From Megalopta genalis (Eukaryota; Arthropoda; Insecta; Hymenoptera; Halictidae), in assembly GCF_051020955.1 (NCBI RefSeq), contig NC_135013.1:29777302-29841301 (forward strand): 64,000 bases of DNA, written 5' to 3'. The position numbers were made by a program, and so were the translations under genes. Below the pieces are notes generated by a model. It did not search any database and had not been told where the DNA came from. It worked only from the letters and a program-made list of their open reading frames with translations. How positions within the stretch are numbered: position 1 is the stretch's first letter; each line of letters begins with the position of its first letter. Below, piece after piece: positions 21,960 through 32,790 of the stretch.

Positions 21960-22427
21960 GCTTCGAGTACAAAGCGTTAATACTCGCAATATCATTCGAA
22001 AAAAGGGAAAGAGTACGCGCGTTCGACCGCGAAGCTTGCACGCGACGCGTGCTTCGCTACGAAGCGATATAACTAATTGTACATAAGTATCCCCCGCATT
22101 ACGGGTAATCGTGGTTGGCCAGAAAGCCACGACAACACGACGAAGAATGTCTCGACGAACGGTGACAAGCTGCGCGACAAGCATCTCCGTCAAGTTGCGT
22201 ATCATCCGCGTTCGACAAGTTCTCGCAAAATAGCACAGCCGCATTCCGCGGTTCACCGGCGACGAAGAAAAATCCAGCTCTAAACACGACCGGGAACCGT
22301 GTCACCGACACACGACCGTGGGCCCAGTCACTATGCCAGGGCGCTTTCTAGGCCGCACGAGCGCGCCGGCATGCGGCAACGAGGAAAATCGGCAAGGCAA
22401 ACAATATTAAAGTTGCCGCGGCGAACG
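21960..22427. other. Unassigned sequence with a TTAA-type end at its left
   Basis: TTCGAGTACAAAGCGTTAA at 21962-21980 resembles the right end of the MITE at 20568-20805, suggesting another decayed TTAA-element terminus next to the mariner. The rest is CpG-rich with short frames on both strands and no recognisable motif. Confidence 0.45.
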
Positions 22428-22777
22428 CTATAGACCAGGGGTGTCAAACTCAAAAGCTAACTCGGGCCAAATAAACGATGCTTAGCTTTAGGTGGGCCGC
22501 AAAAAAAAAACAAATCAATGTTCATAGAAACAAATATTTTTATTTTGACTAGTACATTGTAATAAACATATTTAAAGTTAAATTATTGATTATGTCCTGA
22601 TACTACATCTCTTCTCTGATACTATCTTTCCTATTTCGGGAGAAATTTTATTGGTCGAGACAACTTTCAAAATTTCTAATTCGCATTTCTATTTTATTCT
22701 TACTTTGCGTCGGATATATCGACTGGGCCGCAAAAATGTTCATCTCGGGCCGCGAGTTTGACACCCCTGCTATAGAC
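22428..22777. mobile_element. hAT-type MITE with intact 8-bp target duplication
   Basis: CTATAGAC flanks both sides (22428-22435 and 22770-22777). The element itself, 22436-22769, begins CAGGGGTGTCAAACTC and ends GAGTTTGACACCCCTG, a perfect 16-bp inverted repeat. Subterminal GGGCCGC(A)n and its inverse (GGGCCGCAAAAATG at 22725) are typical of this hAT group. An 8-bp target duplication is diagnostic of hAT. It has no coding capacity, so it was moved by a transposase encoded elsewhere. Confidence 0.95.
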
Positions 22778-23212
22778 GATATAGACGTCTCGTCCGGAGC
22801 CGGTCGGGGTTCGGTCATCGATGCGTCCGACGGGCCGACGATGATCAGAGCCGGGTCGGTGCCCGTCAATCATGCAAATAGGAGCGAGAAACGTACCTGT
22901 GAAACGTAGGAGTGACCGGACGGAAGGGCGAGGAGGGGGTCGTGTTCGCGAGGAGAACGGCCGGAGAGGCCGGCTTCTCTGGAAAACCTCTGACCGCAGC
23001 TTCCCATGTACCACATAAGATAATGACGCATGATTCGTGGCATTGTAAACCAATAACCGTGGTAGGTACGCCTGTGGTCCCCCCCGTGCACCTTGTTCGA
23101 CGGGGCCCGTTTCTGAGGCCACGGCGTATACGTGCCGCGCGGGAGGAGTACGGCCGATTCCTCCTCGAACGAGGATTTTCGAGCGGGAAGACGCGCGACG
23201 CCGGCGAGAAAG
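22778..23212. other. Unassigned CpG-rich sequence
   Basis: Overlapping open frames on both strands (up to 253 codons on the minus strand, 22866-23627) extend into the purine tract downstream. No domain recognised; composition explains them. Confidence 0.4.
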
Positions 23213-23337
23213 ACCGAGGCGAAGACAGAGGGAGAGAAAGAGCGAGGCGAGGACGGCGACAGAGAGAGAGCGAGAGAGAGAGAGAGAGACGAGGACGGAG
23301 ACAGAGAGAGAGCGAGAGAGAGAGAGAGAGAGAGAGA
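23213..23337. repeat. GA-rich tract with 33-bp sub-repeat
   Basis: GAGGACGG(C/A)GACAGAGAG recurs at 23248 and 23291, followed by AGCGAGAGAGAGAGAGAGA. Purines dominate the plus strand. Confidence 0.9.
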
Positions 23338-24150
23338 TGGGGCCCAGCCGGTACCCGGAGCAACGGAGAAAAAATCAATGGGAATAACGGTGACACGCAT
23401 GGGTCAGTGCGTTTGTAACCTTTAAGTCCCTCTCTTAGGGAGATAGAGAGAAGAGAGGCGGCCCGGTCGAACGCGAAACGGTAAACGCGCCAAGAGTAGG
23501 ATATTTCCCTTGACGTAATTCCATTCGACATTCTCGCGCGGTGATACAAACCGCGCACCTTCGCCTTAAGGGTCGACGACCTCCTACGCGCGGGAAAAAT
23601 CCGGCCGTTCGGCCATTTTCGTGCCATTATTCGATTAATTGCCGGTCACGAAGCTCGCCGCCGCCGAGAGCCTCGACGCAGAGGTGCGTGGACGCTCGAT
23701 CCTGCGACCTTTCCGTGAACAGATTCTATGGGAGACAAGGGGAGAATGAGACTCGGCGAACGTTCCCTCTGTCTGTGTGTGTGTATGTGTGCGTTGCATG
23801 CGTGTGTGCAAGCTACCTTTTTCATGGGCTAACCCTGCAATCCTGATCCCAGAGATACGCTATCGTCCGAAAGTATCCTCGACTTTATTAGCTTCCGCTG
23901 AAGATAGAAAGTGTTCGGACACTTTCTTTTCTTGCGATTAGGCTAGTGAAGTCGATTGCTGCGGGCTGACCAATTGCTGGGCATTTTGGTTCGCTTTTGA
24001 TCATGATTAACTTCGTAGCTGTCGAATCGGATATATTAAAGTTTTCTATTCTTTGATTTTGCTTCGTTTTTTAATGGAGACATTTAATTTGTCTTGTTCC
24101 GTAAATATAAATTAATTCTAATGTGATGTGGTGTAATGTGATTGATATAA
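23338..24150. other. Unassigned sequence with a short (GT)n
   Basis: CpG-rich to 23860. It includes GTCTGTGTGTGTGTATGTGTG at 23770-23791. No recognisable gene. Confidence 0.45.
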
Positions 24151-24425
24151 TCAACTATAAAACATAATTAGTTATAATATAATATATTTAATATAATTAG
24201 TAGCACAGTAATATGATTAATATAATTAATTATACAATTATATAATTAATATAATGAACTATACAATAATATAATTAATATAATGAATTATACGATAATA
24301 TAATTAATATAATGAACTATAAAATAATACAATTAATATAATTATCTATAACATAATTATTGTATAAATATAATATAATTAATTGTAATATAGTATAATA
24401 TAAACTAATTATAATTTGTCTTATT
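24150..24425. repeat. Degenerate AT repeat (TATAATTAATATAAT units)
   Basis: The phrase 'TATAATTAATATAATGAACTATA' recurs roughly every 31-32 bases from 24226 to 24340, with decayed units on either side. Confidence 0.85.
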
Positions 24426-24689
24426 CGATGAATACAAAATTAATTACATCCGGAAACAATTCAAAGGCACAGCAGGGTTAAAGTGCAAGGAAACATGCAT
24501 TAGCTGTAAAAATGAATGTCGGTGCCTTGATATGAAATTATTTATAAATCTGGTTTCAATGTATATAATCGCCCGCTCGTTCTGATCTTCACGGAACGAT
24601 CTATGACCTTGCACTTCACCATCGCGTAATTAATGCATTTCGGACGAATATCAATTTCATCGACAGTTTTATCATCGTAGACAGCAAAA

Positions 24690-24990
24690 ATCATTTGTGG
24701 CAGGTTTTTAGTCAAGGATAAATAGAACCAACGAGTCTTTAATCTTCTTGGAAGCGTGGATCATTTTTACCGTGTCCTAAGCATCGATGCAATATACCAA
24801 TTACCATTTCGTAGCATTTTTTGCCATTATCGCGGATCATTTGGCAGGTTTTAGTCAAGGATAAATAGAGAACTAACGAGTCTTTAATCTTCTCGGTAGC
24901 ATGGTTCATTTTTACCGCGGTCTAAGGTTATCGACCATCGTGCAGTACACGTTTACTATTTCGCGGCATTTTTTGCCATTATCGATGCAT
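24690..24990. repeat. Two-copy tandem duplication, about 144-bp unit
   Basis: TGGCAGGTTTT(T)AGTCAAGG at 24698 recurs at 24842. Both copies continue ATAAATAGA..CTAACGAGTCTTTAATCTTCT, CATTTTTACCG and end in GGCATTTTTTGCCATTATCG. Moderate divergence. Confidence 0.9.
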
Positions 24991-25535
24991 CGATCGGCCT
25001 AATCGGGGATCGCCTGAAAGCATCGAGAAAGGGAAACTAATCAGCAAATTCTCCTTTATACGCATTCCAAAGCGTGTCCGACTTGGAACGAAAGCGTCAG
25101 TCATTTTCACTATTAGTTGTTCATTAGCTTTCAAACAGTGCACATCGAGAGTGCGCTCGGCGAGCGAACCAATCGAGAGTTCTACATAACGTTCCTTTTC
25201 CTGCAAACGAGTGCTCGGTAATTAACTAATGCCCGGCGAGGAACGTTCGAGTCAAGTTCAGCCGAAGCATGAATTTAATTTACTGTGATACGAGGCTGGT
25301 TCGCTTTTACGAGAGTAGATTAAGCAGTTCTTTTCTAGTTAGATACAAATAATTGTAACTGCATTCGCTCGAACAGCTCTTGATGCAATCTTGTGCAACC
25401 CGTGCTCGGCGTTATTCCATTGCACCGTGAAATCAAACGAACGTTACGCGATACAACATTTTCGAGATATTTTCATCTACTCGATCTGTAGATCGAGATA
25501 AATCTTTTATCTTTTAATGTAGATAAATCATTGTA
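24991..25535. other. Unassigned non-coding sequence
   Basis: Unique sequence without long frames apart from a 75-codon minus-strand frame of no known type. Confidence 0.4.
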
Positions 25536-26461
25536 TCAACATATAGACTGAAGAACAATGCATCGAAAATAATTACGTCACAATAAACTATTTACATTAA
25601 TTTCTCCTTAATTCGCGCACAGATTGCACACAAAAATTGACAATTTCGTACAAAATTTTTGAGATATTTTAATCTACTTGATCTGTCACTGTCAAAATAT
25701 ATCTTTCAATGTAGATAAATCATTGTATCAACATATAGACTGAAGAACAATGCATCGAAAATAATTACGTCACAGTAAACTATTTACATTAATTTCTCCT
25801 TAATTCGCGCACAGATTGCGCACAAAAATGGACAATTTGGGAAGTGGAGATAGGATTATTCGAGTCTTGCGAATCGTTTTTATTTGTTATTGACAATCGG
25901 TAACTATAAATTAATAAACAAAAAACAACTAAAAGTATACTAATTGTCTATTTTCGTGCACAATCTCAGCGCGAATTAGGTAGAAATTACTGTATTTCAC
26001 AAACTCGCAGCGATTAAAGAGGATTCAAACTTTACATTCGTCGCATACCAACATATAGACTGACATATAGACTGAAGAGCAATAAATCGAAAATAATTAC
26101 GTCACAATAAGCTATTTACATCAATTTCTCCTTAATTCGCGCACAGATCGCTCACAAAAATGGACAATTTGGGAAATGGAGATGCGATTATTCGAGCCTT
26201 CCGGCTCGTTTTTATTTGTTATTGACAATCGGTAACTGTAAATTAATGAAATAACAACTAAAAACATTCTAATTGTCCATTTTTTTGGTGCGAATTAGGG
26301 AGAAATTACTGTATTTCACAAACTCGCAGCGATTAAAGAAGATTCAAACTTCACATTCGTCGCATATCTCGGTCGAAGTTTATTAACATAAAATTTTCAA
26401 ATTCTCCCCATACGAAAATGTCAGCAGAATCGGAAGATCTCGTAATTTCCAGGATTATGAA
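25536..26461. mobile_element. Amplified block of palindromic TA-type MITE copies
   Basis: The phrase CAACATATAGACTGAAGA(A/G)CAAT plus TCGAAAATAATTACGTCACA recurs at about 25536, 25727 and 26049. Each is followed by TTTCTCCTTAATTCGCGCAC and a MITE copy. Copy 1 is cut short near 25650, copy 2 runs to GAAATTACTG at 25992 and copy 3 to 26311. In copies 2 and 3 the loop contains CAATCGGTAACT and an AACAACTAAAA segment not found in the 27847 copy. The last 150 bp (26312-26461) recur with a MITE copy near 59.4 kb. Confidence 0.8.
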
Positions 26462-27498
26462 AGAGGCAGACGTCCGATCGGCGCAATAATCGAGCCGGTC
26501 GAATGGGAAGAAATCGACGGATCGTGACAGAACTTCGATCCTCGCGTTCACTGGGAATATTCGAGCGGTCGGGGGGAAGAGGGGCCGTCGTTCATTCTCG
26601 GCAATTCCTTTTCATTAAGTATGTGCGAGAGGCTACGTTATGTGATCACAGCCGAGAGAGAGGGAGAGAGGAAAGGAAGATCGAGTCGTTCTCCCCTGTG
26701 ACATCGATGGTTCCGTGGGACATCGGTTCGACACACTGCTCACCTCGTTTCGCGAATTCGCTCGCCGATCACGATCGACGACACGTCTCCGTCGAATTAT
26801 CGAAATACCTCACGCGATTGCCGGGTGAATGTTAATCCGTGCTATCGTTCGGACGCCGTAATCCCGCTATTTCTGGTCAGCTCCGTGAAATTTGAATGTT
26901 CTAACCAAAATGGTATCGTGCACCGACGTGCCACGATTTTCCAAACGCGGCGCGGCGACTTGAAAGCGCCGATCTAACCGGCTTCGAATCCGATCCAACG
27001 GTATTCAACCTCTCATAAGCGAAATGCTGCCCGAAACGTTCTGTTAAACGATCGATTATACGCTTTATTTCGAATAGCTCTCGTAACTTTCGATAGCAAA
27101 TATTTCTCGCAATTTCTTGAAGCGACATTCTTATCTTTAAGATTTCATTGCTTGATGTAGAACAGCTATAATTATCGAAACGCTTCAAAATGGTTTAGCG
27201 TAGATCCGAATAAGGTCTCCATGATTAACGGCCCAAATATTAGACGCTAATTAATTTCTAATAATTCCTAAATAATTTCTAATCATCCATATTATTTAGT
27301 AACTTTAAGACCATGACCGATAATTCTTTCGTTCAATATTATAAATGTATTATTAAGAACATTTATTTGATTCCAATCATCTAATTCATTTTTAATTTTA
27401 ATAACGCGTAAACCTATCGAGCTCTAAAAGTGGTTAAAGAGTGTTGCTTTCTGCAAATATCAAGAATAATTGTATTTAGACTTTTCGTCATTTTTATT
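26462..27498. other. Unassigned sequence
   Basis: CpG-rich to about 27000, then AT-rich. Short frames (110 codons at 26503-26835, 95 codons minus at 26901-27188) show no known motif. Confidence 0.4.
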
Positions 27499-27678
27499 CC
27501 CAGATAGCACAAAGACGTCTTTGAGACGTCTATTTTGGACATTCAGGACGTCTTTGAATAATGATCTGATCAGAATTTTATTAGAATCATCTTAAAGACG
27601 TCCAGTTTAGGTCGCGAGACGTTCAGACCTAAACTGGACGTAAAATGGACGTCTCTGAGACGTCGTGTGCTATCTGGG
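27499..27678. mobile_element. Short palindromic MITE with CCCAGATAGCAC ends
   Basis: It begins CCCAGATAGCACA and ends TGTGCTATCTGGG, a perfect 13-bp inverted terminus. Inside, AAGACGTCTTTGAGACGTC and TGGACGTCTCTGAGACGTC form further inverted GACGTC-rich arms, and GGTC(T)(A)AACTGGACGT is also inverted. Total 180 bp, no coding. No target duplication longer than two bases is clear, so I do not assign a superfamily. Confidence 0.85.
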
Positions 27679-27846
27679 TTGCAACGCAAGCATAAATAAA
27701 GGGATTTGAGCAATCGACTTTTAAGAAGAAATCTCTCTATAATTTCAACAATTTAATAAATAGTAGGTTTTTTTAATAAACGTTCCAATAGATTTACTTT
27801 ATTTAGGTGCCAATATTCTGCACATAACTTGGAATTCACGGTGATA

Positions 27847-28070
27847 CAGTAATGTCTCTCTAATTGACGCTCAGATTGTTCACAAAAATGGACAGTTTTG
27901 GAAGAGGAGATACGATTGTTCGAGCCTTATGGCTCGTTTTTTTATGGTTATCGATTGCCAACAGTTATAAAAACGAGCCGCAAGGCTCGAACAATCGTAT
28001 CCCCTCTTCGCAAATCGTCCATTTTTGTGCACAATATGGGCGACAATTAGGGATTAGGGAGACATTATTG
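27847..28070. mobile_element. Palindromic TA-type MITE, best preserved copy
   Basis: Flanked by TA at 27845-27846 and 28071-28072. The left arm is CAGTAATGTCTCTCTAATTG, GACGCTCAGATTG, CACAAAAATGGACA, GGAAGAGGAGATACGATTGT, TCGAGCCTTATGGCTCGTTTTT. The right arm is its inverse, ending GGGAGACATTATTG. The loop is TTATCGATTGCCAACAG. So nearly the whole 224 bp folds into one hairpin. The CAGT start and TA duplication point to a Tc1/mariner/pogo-type mobiliser. The 87-codon open frame over it (27864-28127) is created by the palindrome and is not a gene. Confidence 0.95.
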
Positions 28071-28195
28071 TACTCTGTAACTATACTTTATACTCTGCAG
28101 CTATTCTGGGTCTATCGGCATTCGTGACAAAACAGTGAACAAGACGACCACTTTTGCACAAGTTTCAATCTACAAAAACTGGCGCAAGAAGATAC

Positions 28196-28389
28196 GATAA
28201 ATTCTCCCTAATTCGCGTTCAAATTACGCGCAAAAATGGGCAATTTCAGAACAGAATATACAATATATAATTACCGATTGTCACAAAATTATAAAAACAA
28301 GGTGCAAGGCTCGAATAATCGTGTCTCCTCTCCTAAAATTGTCCATCTTCGTTTGCAAACTAAAGGAAAATTAAGGAGGATTTACCGTA
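28196..28389. mobile_element. Palindromic TA-type MITE copy
   Basis: It starts TAAATTCTCCCTAATTCGCG and ends GGAGGATTTACCG before TA. It keeps CGCAAAAATGGGCAATTTC and the right arm GGTGCAAGGCTCGAATAATCG, TGTCTCCTCTCC. The left inner arm is partly deleted, so it is less palindromic than the copy 125 bp upstream. Confidence 0.85.
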
Positions 28390-29364
28390 TTCATTTTAAC
28401 CGGATCATTTTAAGTAGTTCAAAGACATTTACGAAGAACTTTTAATCTAAATAACAATTACACAGAACCTAAAACTCGGTCCGTATCAGTTCAAATTGAG
28501 ATTCTCTATGTACATTACTGTACATAGAAAACAGATCGTCGTTCTACGATCCATTCCGTTCCTCGGGAGACTTTTAGACGCACATTACGACGAAATCGGG
28601 CGTGGAACCATCGCCACTTCAATTAAGAAGTTCGAAACGCGACGTTCGAACAGCGTTCATTTCCCGGCGAGGATCGCTGAAACGCCCGGCAAATTGCTTC
28701 ATCGTTCGCCGACGCAAATTTTCTTCTCACACGTTCCAACGAGTCGCGCGATATTAAAAGCGGTCGTCTGTCCCCTCGCGGACAAGTGGTCCCGTATAAT
28801 TAAACGTAAGATTTCAGCCGGATCTCCTTCCGAGTTTCCGTCCCCGCAATCTTCCCTATCGCCCGCCGCAATCTCCGCGAAAGTGTCCTCCACGACGCGT
28901 TTTATTACGAATAATAAATTGCCGGGCGAGCGTTTAATAGCCCGCCGGTCATTTTTCCACGTGCCCGGGCTCTACCAGGCCAGATCACTTCCACCCCATA
29001 CGTCATTGTTACGCGTTGCCTCGATAAATAATCTCGACGATCCTGCCAGCAGGATTACAACGTTCGTACGCGTGTGAGATCGACTGCGGAGATTTTGTAT
29101 CGCACCGCGCGGAAATTGAAAGTTACCGTGAAAGCCGGTAACAACAGATTTTTCTGCAAATTTTTCGTTTCTCGATTCTGTTTATCGTCGGATCATTCGA
29201 AGACTAAGACTCGTTGTTTTTATTTTTTTTAATTAAATGAATGTTTTATTAATCACGATGTGCATTATTTGGTTGAACACATTTCGGCAAATAAATTCTT
29301 AAATCAAAAATTCCTCCTTCGAAAAATTGCAAGAAAATTCCTTGGAATTTGTGAGGGATTAGAA
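28390..29364. other. Unassigned sequence with a 193-codon open frame
   Basis: The plus-strand frame 28496-29077 is open for 193 codons in non-repetitive DNA. Its translation is basic and serine-rich, starts with a weak hydrophobic stretch, and matches nothing I know. With a shorter minus-strand frame overlapping it, I leave it as unproven. Confidence 0.35.
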
Positions 29365-29375
29365 ACACACACACA

Positions 29376-29406
<31 letters not shown>

Positions 29407-29411
29407 GCGCG
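29365..29411. repeat. (CA)n(CG)n alternating purine-pyrimidine tract
   Basis: About 14 CA units are followed directly by about 9 CG units, 46 bases of perfect alternation. This is a classic Z-DNA-prone sequence. Confidence 0.98.
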
Positions 29412-29654
29412 ATATTTCATGTTGCACGAGCTAATGCGATAGTAGCTTCAGTGTAATTTTAATCAGGGATTCCTGATGTTAAAGTCTATTGATATTTTCT
29501 GTATTTTCTAGTGTTCGCATTTCTTCAAATTTTTTGACATTTTCTGCGATATTCTGCGGATTATATGACGATGATTTAGGACATATTCTGGAGGAACGCG
29601 CGAGTATTCAAAAATATTTTGCAATAATTACGTGCAAAGTTCGTCTATACAACA

Positions 29655-30000
29655 GTAATTATTATTATATAGTTACTATAATTATTATTATATTTATAGT
29701 TATATTATTATTATTATTATTATATATTACATTATTAAATTATAGTATTATTATATATATTATTGTATTATATAGTTACTATAAGTATTATTATATTTAT
29801 AGTTATATTATTATTATTATTATATATTACATTATTATATTATAGTATTATTATATATATTATTGTATTATATAGTTACTATAATTATCATTATATTTAT
29901 AGTTATATTATTATTATTATATATTATATTACTATATTATATTATTATTATACATATTATTATATTATATAGTTACTACAACTATTATATATTTTAATAG
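29655..30000. repeat. AT repeat with about 110-bp higher-order unit
   Basis: ATTATTGTATTATATAGTTACTATAA recurs near 29758 and 29858, each followed by TTATTATATTTATAGTTATATT. TAT/ATT triplets fill the rest. The Y/I-rich frames here are artefacts. Confidence 0.9.
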
Positions 30001-32285
30001 CAAGACGTTCTCCCATCTTCTAGATAAACTTCAGCTCGACCCATTAAAGACGTCAGCGCTGTCGAAAGCATTGCGAATCCCGAGAATTTAAAACGACATT
30101 CTTCTGCAGCATACACTTAAAAGATTGCACCTCCCCAACTTTTTGGGGAAATGATAGCAGGGCGCGGGGCCGATCTTCGTGCGTCTCGCAGGACGTTCGG
30201 GTTCTTCCCGGAATAATATAGAGGCTCCTAAACGCCGACGTCCGAGACAGAATCGCCGGGTGTTTCGCGGGCCGTTCATTTTTCACGGCGATCCAATTTA
30301 ACACGGTGGTGGAAGCACGCGTGATCCGGGGCCCGCCGGTGCATCGGCAGGGCGCAGGGGGGGGGGGAGGCGTGGATGCAACCGCGGGAGAGTCTCAGGA
30401 CCCCCATCATTACCCGTCGAATCCCGCGGAGGCACGAACATGCATCAATTATTTGGTGAATCGGGGAGGGTCCCGACCGATCCACCATTTGCCGGCGAGC
30501 TGCTCCTTTTTTCCGCTTCGATGGCTACCTTCCGCTCGGTCCCGCGAGCGAGCGGACGAGCGATTGCGCCATACATCACGCCCGCCGCGCGATATTCGGC
30601 CATTACAGGTTTGGTGGCCCCGGTTTCGCGACTTTTTATTCTTCCTTCTGCACCGTGGGGCCGCTCCGCGGTGGACGCTGCATTTGATCGGTGCGCCTAA
30701 ACGGCGAAATCGTGGCTGTTCACGAGGCGACGGCCCGGGGTTGCGGAACCAGTTACCGTGGGCTAGCCAATTACTGCGGCTTTGCTTTCTTTTTGCCAGC
30801 GCAATTAATTTCACATTTATCGTACAAGACGTATGAAGTATTTTTCGCTTCAATTCGATCGTTCATTTATTCGATACAATTAAAACGTGGTGGAAGAAAT
30901 ATCGCAAAAATTATTCCAATCTTTTTTAACACCGAGTTCGCGAAATTCTCTGCAGGGCTTGTGAAGAAGCTGAAGGAAATAATGAACGAACGAAGATCGA
31001 GTAAATTAAATCGTTCTAGGTAAGATATCGCGACGATAATTGTACTAGTAAAACGTATTCAAATTATGGCAAAATAAAACAGTGATCGTTTACTCGAATT
31101 TTTGCTTTCAGTTTCAATTTCGGTAATTTATTCACTGCGCACGGTAAGTGAAACTATTTCCTACTGTTCCATTTATCACGGAATAGGCATACATAACCTC
31201 AAATCTGAAAATCTGTTTTGCAGCTCGATATTTTGCACGTTAAAATTCTCAAAAAATTCACGTTTTAAGAAGCTAGATCTTAAATCACGACCTAAAGACA
31301 CAATCTTGGAAGAATCGACAATTCACTTCGCCATTTTGTTTCTAAAAATTATTAAATTCAGATCAGTAATCGACGATCCTAAAAAAAATCCCAGAAATAC
31401 GGATTCCTGGCTGAATCGAAGTTTCACGGTTCGGGGCCACGATTTCGCCGTTCGCAAGGACTTGTGCGGCCCTTGGCCAGGGCCCGCCATCTTGTCTCGG
31501 ACGGTTAAGCAGGAATGTTTTAATTGCCCGCGGTTTGTCGGCCGAAGCACCGAGCATCGAAACAGGCCAATGGGAATACCGCGGAGGATGTATGCGGCCA
31601 TTTGCCAACGGGGGGAAGTCGGTATTGTTGCCGGCGAAGTTTATCTGCCGGGAGGTCTCCGGGTCTCTTCTTTCAAGCTGGCTTTTGAACGCGAGGACTA
31701 ACATGTCCACTGCTCCCCGCGTCGTGCACCGGCGCGGCTGCTGCTGCTGCGATCCGCGCCGGGAATAATAGTCGCTCGGTTTCACAATGGGAGAAGACTC
31801 GGGGATGTTTCTTACCGGCGGAAAAATGGAAGCGGGGAATTAAGAATTTACTCCAGCTCGGTGAGCCAGCTGCCTCCTACGCCCTCGTCTCGCGACCAAC
31901 GCGAGCCCTTCTCGCTCCTCACGGACGGATCTCTTCTTAACGAGGTCTCCGAACATTTATCTTCTTGTGCTTCGTGTGTCAACAACGATGATTGTTCACG
32001 GAACAATATAAATTTCAAGGAAATTATTGCGTTCTTCTAACGAGGTTCGCGGTAGTTCGCTTTTTCCGGTGGAGCACACTTGTGATTGCTTCGGTAAGGG
32101 GTCTTTTTTAATTGAGATATTTATTTTATTATATTCTGGTATGACCGTAACAATTTTTGTACCATATATTGTTCGTCGATGAGTATTCGTAGCGTTTCCG
32201 AATTATGAAGCACAACAATTGAAGAAGAAAGTAGGGAATTCTTTAGCCAGCGAAGTTTGAAAATTTAATAAATATTGACAGTTTT
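30001..32285. other. Unassigned sequence, CpG-rich in two parts
   Basis: GC-rich segments lie at 30130-30730 and 31400-31780, with an 11-base G run at 30357-30367. Overlapping frames (176 codons plus 30306-30836, 199 codons plus 31102-31701, 140 codons minus 31363-31785) give no recognised domain. Some may be exon remnants, but nothing proves it. Confidence 0.4.
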
Positions 32286-32790
32286 GATGATATGAAAATA
32301 CACACGTGTAGAAAATAAATTAGTTTAGACAGACATATATTGACTTATTTTTCTATTCGTTATTTTTTAATCAACGATTTAATATTCTTGTTTCCAAGTT
32401 TTTTATCCCTCACTTCTTCTTTTTATTTCTATCTCCTGTCTTCACATTTTGTATTAGAATATCGTTATTTTTAATAACATGAAAATATGTACGCGTAGAA
32501 AATAAATTAGTTTAGATAAACGTAAGTTGACTTATTTTCCACGATGTATGTTCTATTCGTTATTCTCTAATCAACGATTTAATATCCTTGTTTCCAAGTT
32601 TTGCACCCTTAACTTCTTATTTTTATTTCTATTTCTTGTCCTTCTGTTCGAGTCTCCACATTTTGTATTAGAATATCATCATTATTAATAATATGAAAAC
32701 ATGTACGCGTAGAAAATAAATTAGTTTAGATAAAGGTAAGTCGTCTTATTTTTCACAATGTATGTTCTATTCGTTACTTTCGTACAATTA
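32285..32790. repeat. Three-copy tandem repeat, about 190-215-bp unit
   Basis: ATGAAAATA.(G/C)(T/A)ACGCGTAGAAAATAAATTAG begins near 32292, 32479 and 32693. Each unit carries TTAGTTTAGA, TATTCGTTATT.T.TAATCAACGATTTAATAT and CTTGTTTCCAAGTTTT, then TTCACATTTTGTATTAGAATATC. Spacing is 187 then 214 bases because of an insertion (CCTTCTGTTCGAGTC) in the second unit. The third is truncated. Confidence 0.92.

Noticed and set aside
27864..28127. 87-codon frame with a hydrophobic segment
   Set aside because: It is the translation of the palindromic MITE, and related frames recur at other copies.
28496..29077. 193-codon plus-strand frame
   Set aside because: No recognisable domain; overlapping minus-strand frame; composition explains its openness.
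31102..31701. 199-codon plus-strand frame with a C-x2-C-like segment
   Set aside because: The first half is AT-rich and the second GC-rich with quite different composition, and the minus strand is open over the second half. Not a convincing gene.
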